A DNA stretch of 27,858 bases from Chloroflexota bacterium (GTDB taxonomy: Bacteria; Chloroflexota; Ktedonobacteria; Ktedonobacterales; Ktedonobacteraceae). The translations under genes were made by a program, and so were the position numbers. The stretch covers positions 1 through 27,858 of the forward strand of contig VBJK01000083.1 of assembly GCA_005879655.1 (NCBI GenBank). The letters run 5' to 3'. This document shows, one piece after another, positions 7,931 to 17,032 of this stretch. The notes under the pieces are model-generated. The model saw only the letters and a program-made list of their open reading frames with translations. It was not told the origin of the DNA and ran no database searches. Every line of letters begins with the position of its first letter. Position 1 is the stretch's first letter.

Positions 7931-9466
7931 CTACCCTTGCGCTTTCAGCGCCGCTTTTGCCTTTTGCCACAGCTCGCCCCATTCCTGAGAACTATACGCA
8001 GCAAGTTCGCGTCCCTGCTGGCGTGCCGTATCCTCCATAAATTGGAAACGTCGGCGAAATTTGCGGTTGGCATGACGTAGCGCTTCCTCCGCATCGACCT
8101 TGTGCCAGTGAGCTATTTTAGCGACCATAAAGAGAATATCACCGACCTCTTCATGCTGCTCTTCTGGCGTCTGTGCTTGCCGCAACTCCTGTAGCTCTTC
8201 CTCCAACTTTTCGTAAACGCGCTCCATCGTGCTATACTCAAAGCCCACTTTGACGGCACGTTTCTGGTATTCCTGTGCGATCATCAGCGCGGGCAATGGG
8301 AGAGGCACACCATCGAAAATGCTCTCAGGCTGGCTCTCTGCACCGGCCTGAGCCTTCTCCTGACGCTTGATCGCCTCCCAATTCTGCACAACCTGGCTTG
8401 CGCCACTCACTTCGACATTGCCAAAGATATGGGGGTGGCGACGAATGAGTTTAGCATTCACATGCTCATAGACATCATTAATGATGAAATCGCCATCCTG
8501 GCGTGCAATTTCCGCATGCAGGTAAACTTGGAGCAAGAGATCGCCAAGTTCCTCCGCTAGTTGCTCCATATCGTTCTCCTCCAGTGCCTCCACAACCTCA
8601 TACGTTTCCTCGATCACGAAGCGAATAAGGCTCTGATGTGTCTGTTCACGGTCCCAGGGACAGCCGTCAGGCTCACGGCGCAGGCGCATCGTGATGTAGC
8701 GCAACGTTTCGGGTAGCCGCAATGCCGCCAGCTCGTCAACGGGGGGCACATAGAGCGTGCTGAGGTGATTGGCGAAGGTATTGCGATCAAGCTCGTAGAG
8801 TGGCATCTCAATAACCGCCTCGTCATTATTGACGCCAGCCGCGCGTACCAGCTTGATTGGCCACTCATCGGGATAACATTCGCTCAATGCGAGCTTGACT
8901 GAGCTGGCGAGACGGCGATTATAGACCTGCGTGACCAGCAGTGGTGTGGTCGGCATGATCTTGCCCGCTATTTCATCGCTTTGCAGGGTTGCCAGATTCG
9001 TAGCGTCCACAATCTGCATATTCGCGTCGAATGGATCGAGTTCGAGCAGGCTACAGACCGGTTCCAGAAACGAGAGACCGGCAACGATTGCGGTACTCAA
9101 TCCGTGTTCGCGTGCCATGTGCAATATAAGCTGTACGGATGCTTCGCCAATCATAGGGTGTCCTGGTACGGCATAGATGAGTGGCTGCTGCGTTGCCCGC
9201 TCATAAATAGCCTGTGCGATCCGTTGATAAAGCGTGCCCCAATCCTCGGACTCGTCATAAAGATGGTCGAGTGACTCAATCTGCAAATCTGGTAGCGCCT
9301 GTCTGAGTGGTTCGACCATGGGGTGGATGAGTGTACGGAAGTAGACGGTATGTTGCTGCTGTGCGGCCTGTGTAAGCAGGGTGTATGCTTGTAGGGTGAG
9401 ATCGTTGATGTTGCCTGGGCCGAGGCCCAGGATGGTGATGGCAGCGGTTGGTTGTGTGGTGGTCAT
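7931..9466 (-). CDS. mazG: Tetrapyrrole-methylase-like / MazG fusion, NTP pyrophosphohydrolase
   Basis: A 511-residue fusion like Bacillus YabN. The N-terminal 230 residues form a SAM-dependent tetrapyrrole methylase-like domain: ITILGLGPGNINDLTLQA, AVPGHPMIGEAS and a GLSFLEP motif. The C-terminal half carries two MazG modules. The first has CPWDREQTHQSL, then EETYEVVEALEE and EELGDLLLQVYLHA, the ExxE...ExxD magnesium site. The second has KLEEELQELR and EEVGDILFMVAKIAHW. MazG hydrolyses (d)NTPs to monophosphates, cleaning damaged nucleotides, and in E. coli it also affects (p)ppGpp levels. The methylase substrate is unknown. GGGAGGA lies about 13 bases before the ATG, farther than usual. The 186-base gap upstream contains a short palindrome (AATTCCCTTACAGGGATT) and no clear promoter. 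Confidence 0.92.
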   Translation of the reverse strand: MTTTQPTAAITILGLGPGNINDLTLQAYTLLTQAAQQQHTVYFRTLIHPMVEPLRQALPDLQIESLDHLYDESEDWGTLYQRIAQAIYERATQQPLIYAVPGHPMIGEASVQLILHMAREHGLSTAIVAGLSFLEPVCSLLELDPFDANMQIVDATNLATLQSDEIAGKIMPTTPLLVTQVYNRRLASSVKLALSECYPDEWPIKLVRAAGVNNDEAVIEMPLYELDRNTFANHLSTLYVPPVDELAALRLPETLRYITMRLRREPDGCPWDREQTHQSLIRFVIEETYEVVEALEENDMEQLAEELGDLLLQVYLHAEIARQDGDFIINDVYEHVNAKLIRRHPHIFGNVEVSGASQVVQNWEAIKRQEKAQAGAESQPESIFDGVPLPLPALMIAQEYQKRAVKVGFEYSTMERVYEKLEEELQELRQAQTPEEQHEEVGDILFMVAKIAHWHKVDAEEALRHANRKFRRRFQFMEDTARQQGRELAAYSSQEWGELWQKAKAALKAQG

Positions 9467-9652
9467 GAGTGAGAAAAAGTCCTCCCGGCTTTATTCCTTG
9501 AAGTCAAAGATCAAAAACAGGTGATGCAGAGAAATCGCACTGTTATCAGTCCATCGTTTATGACAAGAACAATAAATATTGCTAAATTCCCTTACAGGGA
9601 TTGTTGGCTTTAAATGGTCTGCATTAGCTAGATGGTGGCTGGTTTAGTTGGC

Positions 9653-12532
9653 TCAATGGACTGTCCCTATTTCTCTTCTTGAGTTGTCTAACAGCTCAAG
9701 AATAAAACTATCAGCATCAGCACGTGCCTGCGATTGGGTCCAAAACCGGCATTCGCTAGGACGAACGAAATATAACCAGGGACCATCATAAATACGAACA
9801 TGTCGGCGCATATACAGTGTTGAAGCTCGCTGTTCAAGCAACAACTTATCTAAGCGTTGTAGGGTTCTACGGAGGGTCAGGGTACCCTCAACAAGTTGGA
9901 CACCTTGAGCCTTGGACGTGCTCACTAGCTCAAAACCGACAGCGCTGAGCGGCAGACCATCGCGAAAAATTACCGCATTTAAGGTCTGGTCTTGATATTG
10001 CAGTAGTGTTCGTGCAGACTCGACAAAGACTTCCGAATATGCTCTTAACATATGAACATCAGGTGGCCTGACAGCTTTAGCTTTGGCATCATTGAGCTTA
10101 CGATACTTCCTCTTCATCCAGCAAAAGTATGCTATCTCATAGTCCACTACATCTTTTACTAACTGCCTGTCCGCTCCGGTCAAATCATACACGTCAAAGA
10201 TCAAACTCGCAATAGCTATCTCATGAACTTTAATCAACGACTCAACATTCGTAAGAGCCGTGTTTTCTTGCTCATTAAGCAGTGCAATGATCTCATCAAC
10301 ATGCTTTACAACCTCTTGAAAGCGAGGGTCATCTTCATGAGGTATAAGAAAGGGCATATCTCTATACTCATCATGGATAATCGTACCCCTTTCAACAGCC
10401 CAGGAAGTCGAGGTTAAAAAATGATAATAGCGAACTAAGGGTGAATTTATATAAGCTACCAGCCACTTTAAAAGATTTTCTTGTCCCTGTTTTCCTATAA
10501 TCCCTGTGATTTTATCACGATATGCAAGAAAACCATTCTTTACAAAAGCGGCTTTGCAGTAACTTCTATGAATTAAGGCTAAGGGACCTAGAAATATTTC
10601 AGGCTCACGAGGACGCTCAAAGGAATGCTCTGACACCAATCCGTAAGTTTTCACTGCATATGGTGCAAAAGTATTCGTGTCCAAAAGTGGCTTTTTGTAA
10701 AGCCAGTCTGCTTTGTCGCTTTTGTTGCCTAGCATAAACCCTTCACGTATTTTTAGGTTATGTTCTGTTTGTTCTAGCATTCTGAGTGTTGGCAATGATT
10801 GCAAGCGCTGTATTAAGAGGGCATCACGTCTAGTACCCCAAGATGCAACCTTCCAGAGCACAGGGCTAGCTAGCAGCTCCTCTCGATCCAAATATTTAAT
10901 TTCCATAGCGTCTAAAATTATTGATCCTAAGCGCTGAGAAAGTGCCGAGGGTTTGGGCACAGCATACACAAGCTTATTCTGCTCTAAAGATGAACTTGGT
11001 TGATAAAATAAAGCGACAACTGGGCTTAGTGAGTCTGGAAAGAGTTCATAAACCAGTGCAGAAAAATTAACCACTGCCCGCACATGATATTCCTCAAAAA
11101 ACCTTTGCCTGAATGCTTCATGGGTATTACTTGTCACCAGAATAGTACTCTTCGCCGGGGCTATTAATGCTAACTCGCCATGCTCCGCACAAAATTTAGG
11201 TGCATGTTGTAAGAATGCCTGTACAATTTGTTTTCCCCCCACCTGATAGTTATTTTCAGCTACCCTTTGTAAAGCCTCACCAGTCAGCGTCCCTTTACCC
11301 CAAGGGAGATTGCCAATCACTCTATCAAACTTCTGCTCAACAAATCTTTCTAGTAGAAGGCGACTAAGTACCTGAGCGGTAAGAGCTTCATCATGTTCCC
11401 TTTTCCACGCCTCAATCAGCCTTTGATATGCACGTACGAGAAAAACACCGGAGCCGCAGGCAGGATCAAGAATCCTCATAGTAGAACGTACAATTTCAAT
11501 TGGTAAAGTTTCTTCTATGATAAAATCAGTAAGTGATAGAGGCGTATAATAAGCACCCAGTCTTTTGCGACGATCTTTTCCCCCTGTGTTGCCACCGTCC
11601 CTATCCACCTCATTATTAACAGGACGGCTATACAGGAACGTATCATATATTCCGCTTATCAGCTCTATAGGAACATACTTAAAGTCAAAAGGCCAAAAAG
11701 ATCTTTGACTTGTATCAAAGTCGTATCCATCTAGGAAATCACCGATAAGATTCAAATGAACCTGTTGAACGCGAGTGCGCTCGTTTTCATCGTCATCTAT
11801 AGGAAAAAGATCACCATTGAAGCGTCTGCTCAAGCCTTCAAAGAGGTTATAAGCCGTATGCCAGTTATGCAAAGTGGCCCGGTAATCCTGGACATGTTCT
11901 CCTGTCAATTGTGATAGTTGATGAGCAGTCAAGATACCCCTGTCTTCCAGATAGCGGATAAAGATGGAGCGCCCTAATAAGGCATAAGCAAGATGCGGGG
12001 AAAGCCCTGCTTGCAACAAACGAATACGAGCTTGATCCATTGTCTTGAGGAGGCGTTGATCTGCACGATGCTTGCTTTTAATGCTCTGCCCATCAGTAGT
12101 GCTCCAGAATGCTCCTGTCTCTAGATAGAGTCGGTTGTAATGTTCGTACAGGCAGCGTCGAATTTCTTGGCGTGCAGTTTCAATGTCTATAAGCCTCTGT
12201 AAATGCTGTAATAACCTGTCACTTGTATTAAGTTCGTCTGGGGTCTCAGGGGGTTCAGCATAACCATTGTAAATACGAATTTCTTCGGGCAGGATCACGT
12301 AGAGAAGCGGCACCTTGCTTTGATTCCAGACACGCCGGTACAGTGTCCAAAGATCCTGGGCATCAGCAACACCGAATTGGCAAAAATAAACGACTGGCAC
12401 ACCTTCAATGAAGTAGATATTATCGACACCAGGGATCGTACGCATAGACTTCTCTGAAGGAAGCTTGAGACCTGGCGCATCGGAGTAGTCTAGTTCTTGC
12501 AGTAAGATATGTTTTAGATCATCCTCAACCAT
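9653..12532 (-). CDS. Eco57I-like N6-adenine DNA methyltransferase / type II R-M-like protein
   Basis: About 959 residues from the ATG at 12532. A TTG at 12565 would add 11 residues; neither start has a good ribosome binding site. An N-terminal region with a helical RSIFIRYLEDRGIL stretch precedes the methylase core: RKRLGAYYTP, motif I DPACGSGVFLVRAY near residue 356, and motif IV NLPW near 408, where N6-adenine enzymes normally have NPPY/W. The C-terminal half looks like target recognition and helical spacer (LVAYINSPLVRYY, then VDYEIAYFCWMKRKYRKL). Only about 50 residues separate motifs I and IV, and the acidic motif II expected between them is not visible. A nuclease motif was not identified in the N-terminus. 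It stands alone, with no specificity subunit or separate restriction gene nearby. It is either a solitary or type IIG-like enzyme, or a decaying one. Confidence 0.75.
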   Translation of the reverse strand: MVEDDLKHILLQELDYSDAPGLKLPSEKSMRTIPGVDNIYFIEGVPVVYFCQFGVADAQDLWTLYRRVWNQSKVPLLYVILPEEIRIYNGYAEPPETPDELNTSDRLLQHLQRLIDIETARQEIRRCLYEHYNRLYLETGAFWSTTDGQSIKSKHRADQRLLKTMDQARIRLLQAGLSPHLAYALLGRSIFIRYLEDRGILTAHQLSQLTGEHVQDYRATLHNWHTAYNLFEGLSRRFNGDLFPIDDDENERTRVQQVHLNLIGDFLDGYDFDTSQRSFWPFDFKYVPIELISGIYDTFLYSRPVNNEVDRDGGNTGGKDRRKRLGAYYTPLSLTDFIIEETLPIEIVRSTMRILDPACGSGVFLVRAYQRLIEAWKREHDEALTAQVLSRLLLERFVEQKFDRVIGNLPWGKGTLTGEALQRVAENNYQVGGKQIVQAFLQHAPKFCAEHGELALIAPAKSTILVTSNTHEAFRQRFFEEYHVRAVVNFSALVYELFPDSLSPVVALFYQPSSSLEQNKLVYAVPKPSALSQRLGSIILDAMEIKYLDREELLASPVLWKVASWGTRRDALLIQRLQSLPTLRMLEQTEHNLKIREGFMLGNKSDKADWLYKKPLLDTNTFAPYAVKTYGLVSEHSFERPREPEIFLGPLALIHRSYCKAAFVKNGFLAYRDKITGIIGKQGQENLLKWLVAYINSPLVRYYHFLTSTSWAVERGTIIHDEYRDMPFLIPHEDDPRFQEVVKHVDEIIALLNEQENTALTNVESLIKVHEIAIASLIFDVYDLTGADRQLVKDVVDYEIAYFCWMKRKYRKLNDAKAKAVRPPDVHMLRAYSEVFVESARTLLQYQDQTLNAVIFRDGLPLSAVGFELVSTSKAQGVQLVEGTLTLRRTLQRLDKLLLEQRASTLYMRRHVRIYDGPWLYFVRPSECRFWTQSQARADADSFILELLDNSRREIGTVH

Positions 12533-12565
12533 TGTACTATTCTTGTTTCTATCGCAAACGCGCAA

Positions 12566-12950
12566 AAGGCATTATTACATGTATTGCCCATGAAGTTGCT
12601 TTACCAGCTTCTTCTTGCTGCAATCGCTAACGAGCCTCATACCCTTCTTCCACCACAGCTTGCTTGGTACAGCCTGGGGTGCTAGTTCAGTAGATTAGGT
12701 GGGAAGCAGCAATGTCATGTATTTTCTGAAAGGTTGGATGAAAAGCCTCCTCACTGCCTCCCACCTCCCCAGTATACCCGACATTACGAGGATTTGGAAG
12801 CATTGCCAAGCCTGAGCAGACAAATGATCTAGTCCTTTCGCCCTGTCACACATAGGTAAGGGTGCCTGACTGTGCTATAGTATTAAATAGAATTAGTGCA
12901 AACGTTGCTCGCTCGCATCTCGTTTGAGCGACACAAGGAGGATCTCATCT
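12566..12950. other. Non-coding gap of about 385 bases
   Basis: This gap lies between the divergent methyltransferase and the small membrane protein. I see no credible ORF or strong hairpin. An AT-rich stretch near 12876-12894 (TATAGTATTAAATAG) may hold the -10 region for the plus-strand gene, but no matching -35 box stands out. Confidence 0.4.
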
Positions 12951-13472
12951 ATGGCGTCAGTCGAGAGTCAAATACCAAACTGCCCAATATGTAAACGGTC
13001 AGATCAAACGAAGACGACGCAAGCTGCCTATGACGCTGGAATAGCTCGCTGTGCACCACCAGATATGCCAACAAAAAAAGTCTCTATGTTGAAGTATATT
13101 TTATTTAGCACGATCATCGTCGGCATCTGCGTGTTTCTCATCATCGTGTTAATTGGTGGCATGGAGAGCGAGTTCAACATTTATGGCATGGGCATTCTTG
13201 TCACTATTACACTCGTTTGTATTATTACCGCTCTTGCCCTGTCCTATATGGCATTCCAACGCGTGGTAAAGGGCGATGAAGAGGCAACTACCCTTTATCC
13301 CGCCTGGGATCGTGCAATGAATGTCTGGCACGGCTTCTATTACTGCTCGCGTGATCAGGTTGTTTTTGATCCTCAATCCAAAAGGATCGTCAGCGACGAC
13401 CAACTTAACTCATTGCGCGTTATTGACGAGAACGCTTCAACACTACACAATGAAGCTTCGCTCGCACATTAA
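12951..13472 (+). CDS. Small membrane protein with N-terminal CxxC
   Basis: A 173-residue protein from the ATG at 12951, preceded by AGGAGG nine bases upstream; the in-frame TTG at 12924 is not used because it lies before that site. The N-terminus has NCPICKRSDQTKT, like half of a zinc ribbon, with a further Cys34. Two hydrophobic helices follow at about 48-70 and 78-103, then a polar C-terminal domain (TLYPAWDRAMNVWHGFYYCSRDQVVFDP). The YYC...VVFDP part resembles tails of small zinc-ribbon membrane proteins, and no function is assigned. The stop codon falls in the left arm of the 29-bp palindrome at 13465-13535. It converges on the SPFH gene. Confidence 0.65.
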   Translation: MASVESQIPNCPICKRSDQTKTTQAAYDAGIARCAPPDMPTKKVSMLKYILFSTIIVGICVFLIIVLIGGMESEFNIYGMGILVTITLVCIITALALSYMAFQRVVKGDEEATTLYPAWDRAMNVWHGFYYCSRDQVVFDPQSKRIVSDDQLNSLRVIDENASTLHNEASLAH

Positions 13473-13535
13473 GATCGTAGCTGCGCAATTCATCGCGCCA
13501 AGCGCAATGAATTGCGCAGCTACGATCTTAATGTG
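13465..13535. repeat. Perfect 29-bp inverted repeat of family B, between convergent genes
   Basis: Arms 13465-13493 and 13507-13535 are exactly complementary, with a 13-base loop. The arms contain the family B core (CGTAGCTGCGCAATTCAT and its complement), so two copies lie head to head. The left arm includes the TAA stop (13470-13472) of the preceding gene. It probably acts as a bidirectional transcription end, although no U-run follows. Confidence 0.85.
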
Positions 13536-13544
13536 TTCACTCTC

Positions 13545-13566
13545 GCGCGATGAATTGCGCGTCTAC
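13545..13566. repeat. Family B palindrome overlapping SPFH stop
   Basis: GCGCGATGAATTGCGCGTCTAC. A further family B copy; its end provides the minus-strand TAG stop (13563-13565) of the SPFH gene. Confidence 0.65.
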
Positions 13567-15095
13567 CCACCGGCTAACATATTTTCGTCGGTTGCGCGAT
13601 GGACGCCCCAGCCCGTTTGTGCCTCATCCTCATAGAGTGCGGTGACGCCAAAACGAGCTTCATATTTACGGGCTTGCCCGCGAAGATTCGACGCAGCCCG
13701 ATTGGCATCAAACATCACTGTCTGGCTCTTTTGTGAATCGCGGGCAATATCATCAAAGCGTTCTGCAATGCCACGAATGGTATCAGGATCGGTAATCTGG
13801 CCCTTCTGTACTGCCTCATAGGCTTTCATGAGTGCATCTTCCAGCGGTGTTGGGGCCTGCTTGGCAGCTGCGGAGGCTGGTTGTGCAGGCTTCTCACTCG
13901 CCTTTGCCGCTGGCTGAGCAGTTGCACTCGCCGCTGCTCCTTTGACTTCATTAGCCTGGACACTCTTCACTGGTTCGGTATTCGGTGCGGGTTTGCCATG
14001 GGGCACCAGTTCGACATCGCGGATATTAACACTTTTGACCTGTATCCCCCAGAGCGCGACCTTATCACGCATGCTATGGAAGAGATAAGCGTTAATATGA
14101 TCCCACTGCGCGTTACTGCGTACAGGCTGCCCACCTAGCGTAGTGGAAGAATGGAGTCCCTCCGGCCAAGCAATAAAGTCATCCGGCGTGAATTTGGTGG
14201 CGACTGTTTGCAGTGTCGAGACAAAAAGATCCTGTAACTGCTTTTCCCAATTGTTGACCTGCGTGAGCGCAAGATGGGCATCTTCTGGCAGCAATTGATA
14301 GGTGATAGAGGCTCCTAGACTCACATCTTCGCCATGAGACCACTGGATACGTTGCACGGGACAAGACCACTGCATATCCGTGGTATTCAGCCGCCGTACA
14401 ACTTTCTCCCAGGGCAGCAGGATATTCGCGCCTGGATAGAGCGTACGGGTATATTTGCCATAAGAGTAGACGATATCGACAGTCCCTTCTGGCACAGCAT
14501 GAAGATACAACTTTGCCAGGCCCACACATATTGCAATCATCAGAAACAACACGATCAAGCCAGATACGAGACCAAAGACCGTGAAACATCCTGTCAGCAC
14601 GAACAGAAAGAACCCTATCAGCGTAGCCATGGCCCATAGATTATTATTAGTACCAGCATAGTAGACTGCGATACCTTGCCCGATGGCGATCAAGACAATG
14701 GCAAGCACAACAAACCAGACACCTGCTGGCCCTACGCCTCCACTCTTGGCCGCTTGCCCACTGACTACTAGTGGCAGCACAAAGAGGCTGGTAAGACCAC
14801 CGAACAGCAATGGAGCCAGTACGAGCGTAACGTACTGCCCAATCATTTGCAGAACATCTCCCATACCAGAGGCTGGCTCTGCCGGTTCGTCGATAAGGTT
14901 TATTGGCTCATCTTCTGTCAAACCTGGATTGCTCAAATGCAAGCCGGGCGGTTGTTGGTGCTGACTGACAGAAGGTTCTAATTCATCTAGCTCTTCCATA
15001 GAAGAAGCCGGTTCAAAGGCTTGATCCCCTATGGAAGCAGCGGGATCATCCCACATAAAGGAGTTAACATCCGGTTCCTTCCTATCAGGCCGCAT
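13563..15095 (-). CDS. SPFH/Band 7 domain membrane protein
   Basis: A 510-residue protein. The first 80 residues are acidic and disordered. Three or four hydrophobic helices follow at roughly 85-205 (VTLVLAPLLFGGLTSLFVLPLV, FVVLAIVLIAIGQ, FFLFVLTGCFTVFGL, LIVLFLMIAICVGLA; stretches described, not complete). Next comes an SPFH domain beginning VPEGTVDIVYSYGKYTRTLYPGANI, including ITYQLLPEDA and the typical IQVKSVNIRDVEL. An Ala/Pro/Lys-rich linker and a helical C-terminal domain (LMKAYEAVQKGQ) end the protein. SPFH proteins form large membrane-attached rings or microdomain scaffolds. AGGAAGG lies ten bases before the ATG. The ricT gene lies 37 bases upstream on the same strand, so they are likely cotranscribed. 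The stop lies in a repeat. Confidence 0.85.
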   Translation of the reverse strand: MRPDRKEPDVNSFMWDDPAASIGDQAFEPASSMEELDELEPSVSQHQQPPGLHLSNPGLTEDEPINLIDEPAEPASGMGDVLQMIGQYVTLVLAPLLFGGLTSLFVLPLVVSGQAAKSGGVGPAGVWFVVLAIVLIAIGQGIAVYYAGTNNNLWAMATLIGFFLFVLTGCFTVFGLVSGLIVLFLMIAICVGLAKLYLHAVPEGTVDIVYSYGKYTRTLYPGANILLPWEKVVRRLNTTDMQWSCPVQRIQWSHGEDVSLGASITYQLLPEDAHLALTQVNNWEKQLQDLFVSTLQTVATKFTPDDFIAWPEGLHSSTTLGGQPVRSNAQWDHINAYLFHSMRDKVALWGIQVKSVNIRDVELVPHGKPAPNTEPVKSVQANEVKGAAASATAQPAAKASEKPAQPASAAAKQAPTPLEDALMKAYEAVQKGQITDPDTIRGIAERFDDIARDSQKSQTVMFDANRAASNLRGQARKYEARFGVTALYEDEAQTGWGVHRATDENMLAGG

Positions 15096-15132
15096 ATATA
15101 TCTACCTTCCTCTCATCTCATCAGCAGTTAAA

Positions 15133-16119
15133 CTACTGTTCATCAACAGCCATTTTCTTCTTTATACCACACGAGCCGCAGCCTCCTCCACTCCCCTTAG
15201 CACTGCAACCGCCGTTACCACAACCGCCGTTACCACAACCGCCGTTACCACAACCACCACCACCTTGTGACTGACAGGTGCCGCCACTCTTGGTTTGCTT
15301 GTCTTCTAACTCGCCGACTGGGATCAGGATCGTCACGCCACTTTCCAGCAAGACCTCGACCGAGTTCTTAGGCACGTTCACATAGATGACCTTACCCGGC
15401 CCACTGGGAGTATTGAGAAATGTGCCGATCTGCGGCATTTGTTGTTTGGCCTGGATGTAGTTGTCATTTTCATAGGCAAGGCAACACATCAAGCGACCGC
15501 AGACACCGGAGATCTTTGAAGGGTTAAGAGGTAGCCCTTGTTCCTTCGCCATTTTAATGGAGACAATGCCGAAGTCGGTAATCCATGAACTGCAACAGAG
15601 CGTTTTTCCACAAGGGCCAAGACCACCCTGGAGTTTGGCCTGATCGCGCGCACCGATCTGGCGTAGTTCAATGCGCGTACGGAATGTGGCCGCGAGGTCG
15701 CGTACCAAGCCACGAAAATCTACGCGTTCGTCGGCTGTGAAATAAAATGTCAGGCGACTGCCATCGAAGGTGTACTCGGATTCCACCAACTTCATGGGGA
15801 GACTGTGCTGGATGACGCGTTGCGCACAACTGACCAGCGCCTCTTTCTCTTTGTTTTTGAAAGAGAGCATCATACGTAACTCGTCTTCAGTAGCCAAGCG
15901 CAAAACGGGTTTGAGCGGATCGGTCAGATCGCTCTCGGCAACTTTTTTTGCAGCAATTACCACGCGACCTGCTTCCACACCGCGTACTGTTTCGACGATG
16001 ACGTATTGTCCGTTGGTAAACGTTTGTTCCAGAGGGTCAAAGTAATAGATGCGTCCCGCTGGTCGAAAGCGAATACCGACGATAGTGACTATCCTTGCTG
16101 TATCGGTCGCCAGAGTCAT
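15133..16119 (-). CDS. ricT: PSP1-domain protein RicT (YaaT-like) with Cys-Gly tail
   Basis: A 328-residue PSP1 protein. The N-terminal part has IVGIRFRPAGRIYYFDP and VIVETVRGVEAGRVV. The conserved Cys core is GLGPCGKTLCCSSW and SGVCGRLMCCLAYE, the residues linked to iron-sulfur cluster binding in Bacillus RicT. RicT works with RicA and RicF to promote mRNA maturation by RNase Y and affects sporulation and competence in Bacillus. The C-terminal tail is unusual: after about residue 280 it is Gly/Cys-rich, with three tandem CGNGG units and GGGCGSCGIKKK, encoded by a 15-base tandem repeat near 15211-15257. This resembles metal-binding tails. No strong ribosome binding site is seen before the ATG. 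It lies between SPFH and the ANTAR regulator. Confidence 0.88.
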   Translation of the reverse strand: MTLATDTARIVTIVGIRFRPAGRIYYFDPLEQTFTNGQYVIVETVRGVEAGRVVIAAKKVAESDLTDPLKPVLRLATEDELRMMLSFKNKEKEALVSCAQRVIQHSLPMKLVESEYTFDGSRLTFYFTADERVDFRGLVRDLAATFRTRIELRQIGARDQAKLQGGLGPCGKTLCCSSWITDFGIVSIKMAKEQGLPLNPSKISGVCGRLMCCLAYENDNYIQAKQQMPQIGTFLNTPSGPGKVIYVNVPKNSVEVLLESGVTILIPVGELEDKQTKSGGTCQSQGGGGCGNGGCGNGGCGNGGCSAKGSGGGCGSCGIKKKMAVDEQ

Positions 16120-16149
16120 AAAAACAACGGCGTGTCACCCTGTCCTTCT

Positions 16150-16175
16150 GGCGCAATGAATTGCTCGGCTATGGG
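16150..16175. repeat. Family B repeat copy in ricT upstream region
   Basis: GGCGCAATGAATTGCTCGGCTATGGG, a diverged copy of the family B core, 31 bases upstream of the ricT start. A separate hairpin GAGGCAT...ATGCCTC lies at 16232-16256, and no U-run follows it. Confidence 0.55.
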
Positions 16176-16325
16176 AGGGAACGCCGCCTCCTTTCTTTAC
16201 GCTTTGTCTTCCCTTTCTTACCCTTAGAGGGGAGGCATTGTTAAACGGAATGCCTCACACCGTTTCGCCGTTTGCGGTTCATCAGGATCACGCCTGCGTG
16301 ACCGCTAACATCGCTTGCCTCTTAT

Positions 16326-16898
16326 TTACATCTCGTTCGTAAGTAAGATTGCTTCCGCCACTTCACGCATGGATTTACGATTGTTCATGCTTGCCTTCTG
16401 AATCTTACGGAAAGCTTCTTGCTCGGTCAAGCCCTGCTTTTCCATTAAGAGACCCTTAGCTCGCTCAACAATTTTGCGAGTCTCCAATTGTTCTGTTAGT
16501 GTACGAGCTTTCTCTTCCATGGCACGGAATTCGTTATAGCGAGCCAGCGCAACCTCGATTGCAGGAGCAACTTCGCTCTCACGTAATGGCTTGACAATAT
16601 AGTTAACAACACCGGCCTCTTTGGCACGCTCCACAAGTGGCTGGTCCCCAAAGGCCGTGAGCAACAACACTGGTGCAATTTTCTCCTGTGTAAGTGTTTC
16701 GGCAGCGGAAATACCATCCATATCGGGCATACGAATATCCATGATTACGAGATCGGGGCGCAACTCACGGGCCAGATTCACGGCACTCTGACCGTCACCC
16801 GCTTCGCCGATTACCAGGTACCCCTGCCTGGTCAGCACATCTTTTAGGTCCATGCGCTGAATAGTTTCGTCATCTGCAATGATAATACGTGTAGGCAT
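16326..16898 (-). CDS. ANTAR-domain response regulator (AmiR/NasT type)
   Basis: A 190-residue two-domain regulator. The receiver domain has acidic residues Asp9-Asp10, phosphoacceptor Asp54 in VIMDIRMPDMDG, a conserved Thr in LLLTAFG and Lys in YIVKPL. A coiled-coil linker (about 120-140) leads to a C-terminal ANTAR domain: ETRKIVERAKGLLMEKQGL, EQEAFRKIQKASM and SMREVAEAIL. ANTAR proteins bind paired RNA hairpins and prevent transcription termination when phosphorylated. No partner histidine kinase is in this window. AGGTGA lies just before the ATG at 16898. The gene follows aroF on the same strand by 198 bases and has its own candidate promoter. Confidence 0.93.
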   Translation of the reverse strand: MPTRIIIADDETIQRMDLKDVLTRQGYLVIGEAGDGQSAVNLARELRPDLVIMDIRMPDMDGISAAETLTQEKIAPVLLLTAFGDQPLVERAKEAGVVNYIVKPLRESEVAPAIEVALARYNEFRAMEEKARTLTEQLETRKIVERAKGLLMEKQGLTEQEAFRKIQKASMNNRKSMREVAEAILLTNEM

Positions 16899-16957
16899 TT
16901 AGTGTCACCTCAAAGCCATTGGTCTCTTCCACCATACAATACAAGATCCTCTCTCTA

Positions 16958-16986
16958 CGTATACAGAGTATATCATAACGTGCCAA
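16958..16986 (-). promoter_or_regulatory. Putative promoter of the ANTAR regulator gene
   Basis: Read on the minus strand: TTGGCA, a 17-base spacer, TATACG. It lies about 60 bases upstream of the start at 16898. This is a match by eye to the sigma-70 consensus. Confidence 0.35.
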
Positions 16987-17032
16987 GTGAGTCGATAGGC
17001 CGCTGAAAGAGATTGCAGGAAATAATTATGAT

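Noticed and set aside
13465..13535. tRNA or structured RNA gene in the perfect palindrome
   Set aside because: It is a simple perfect hairpin built of repeat copies, without tRNA features.
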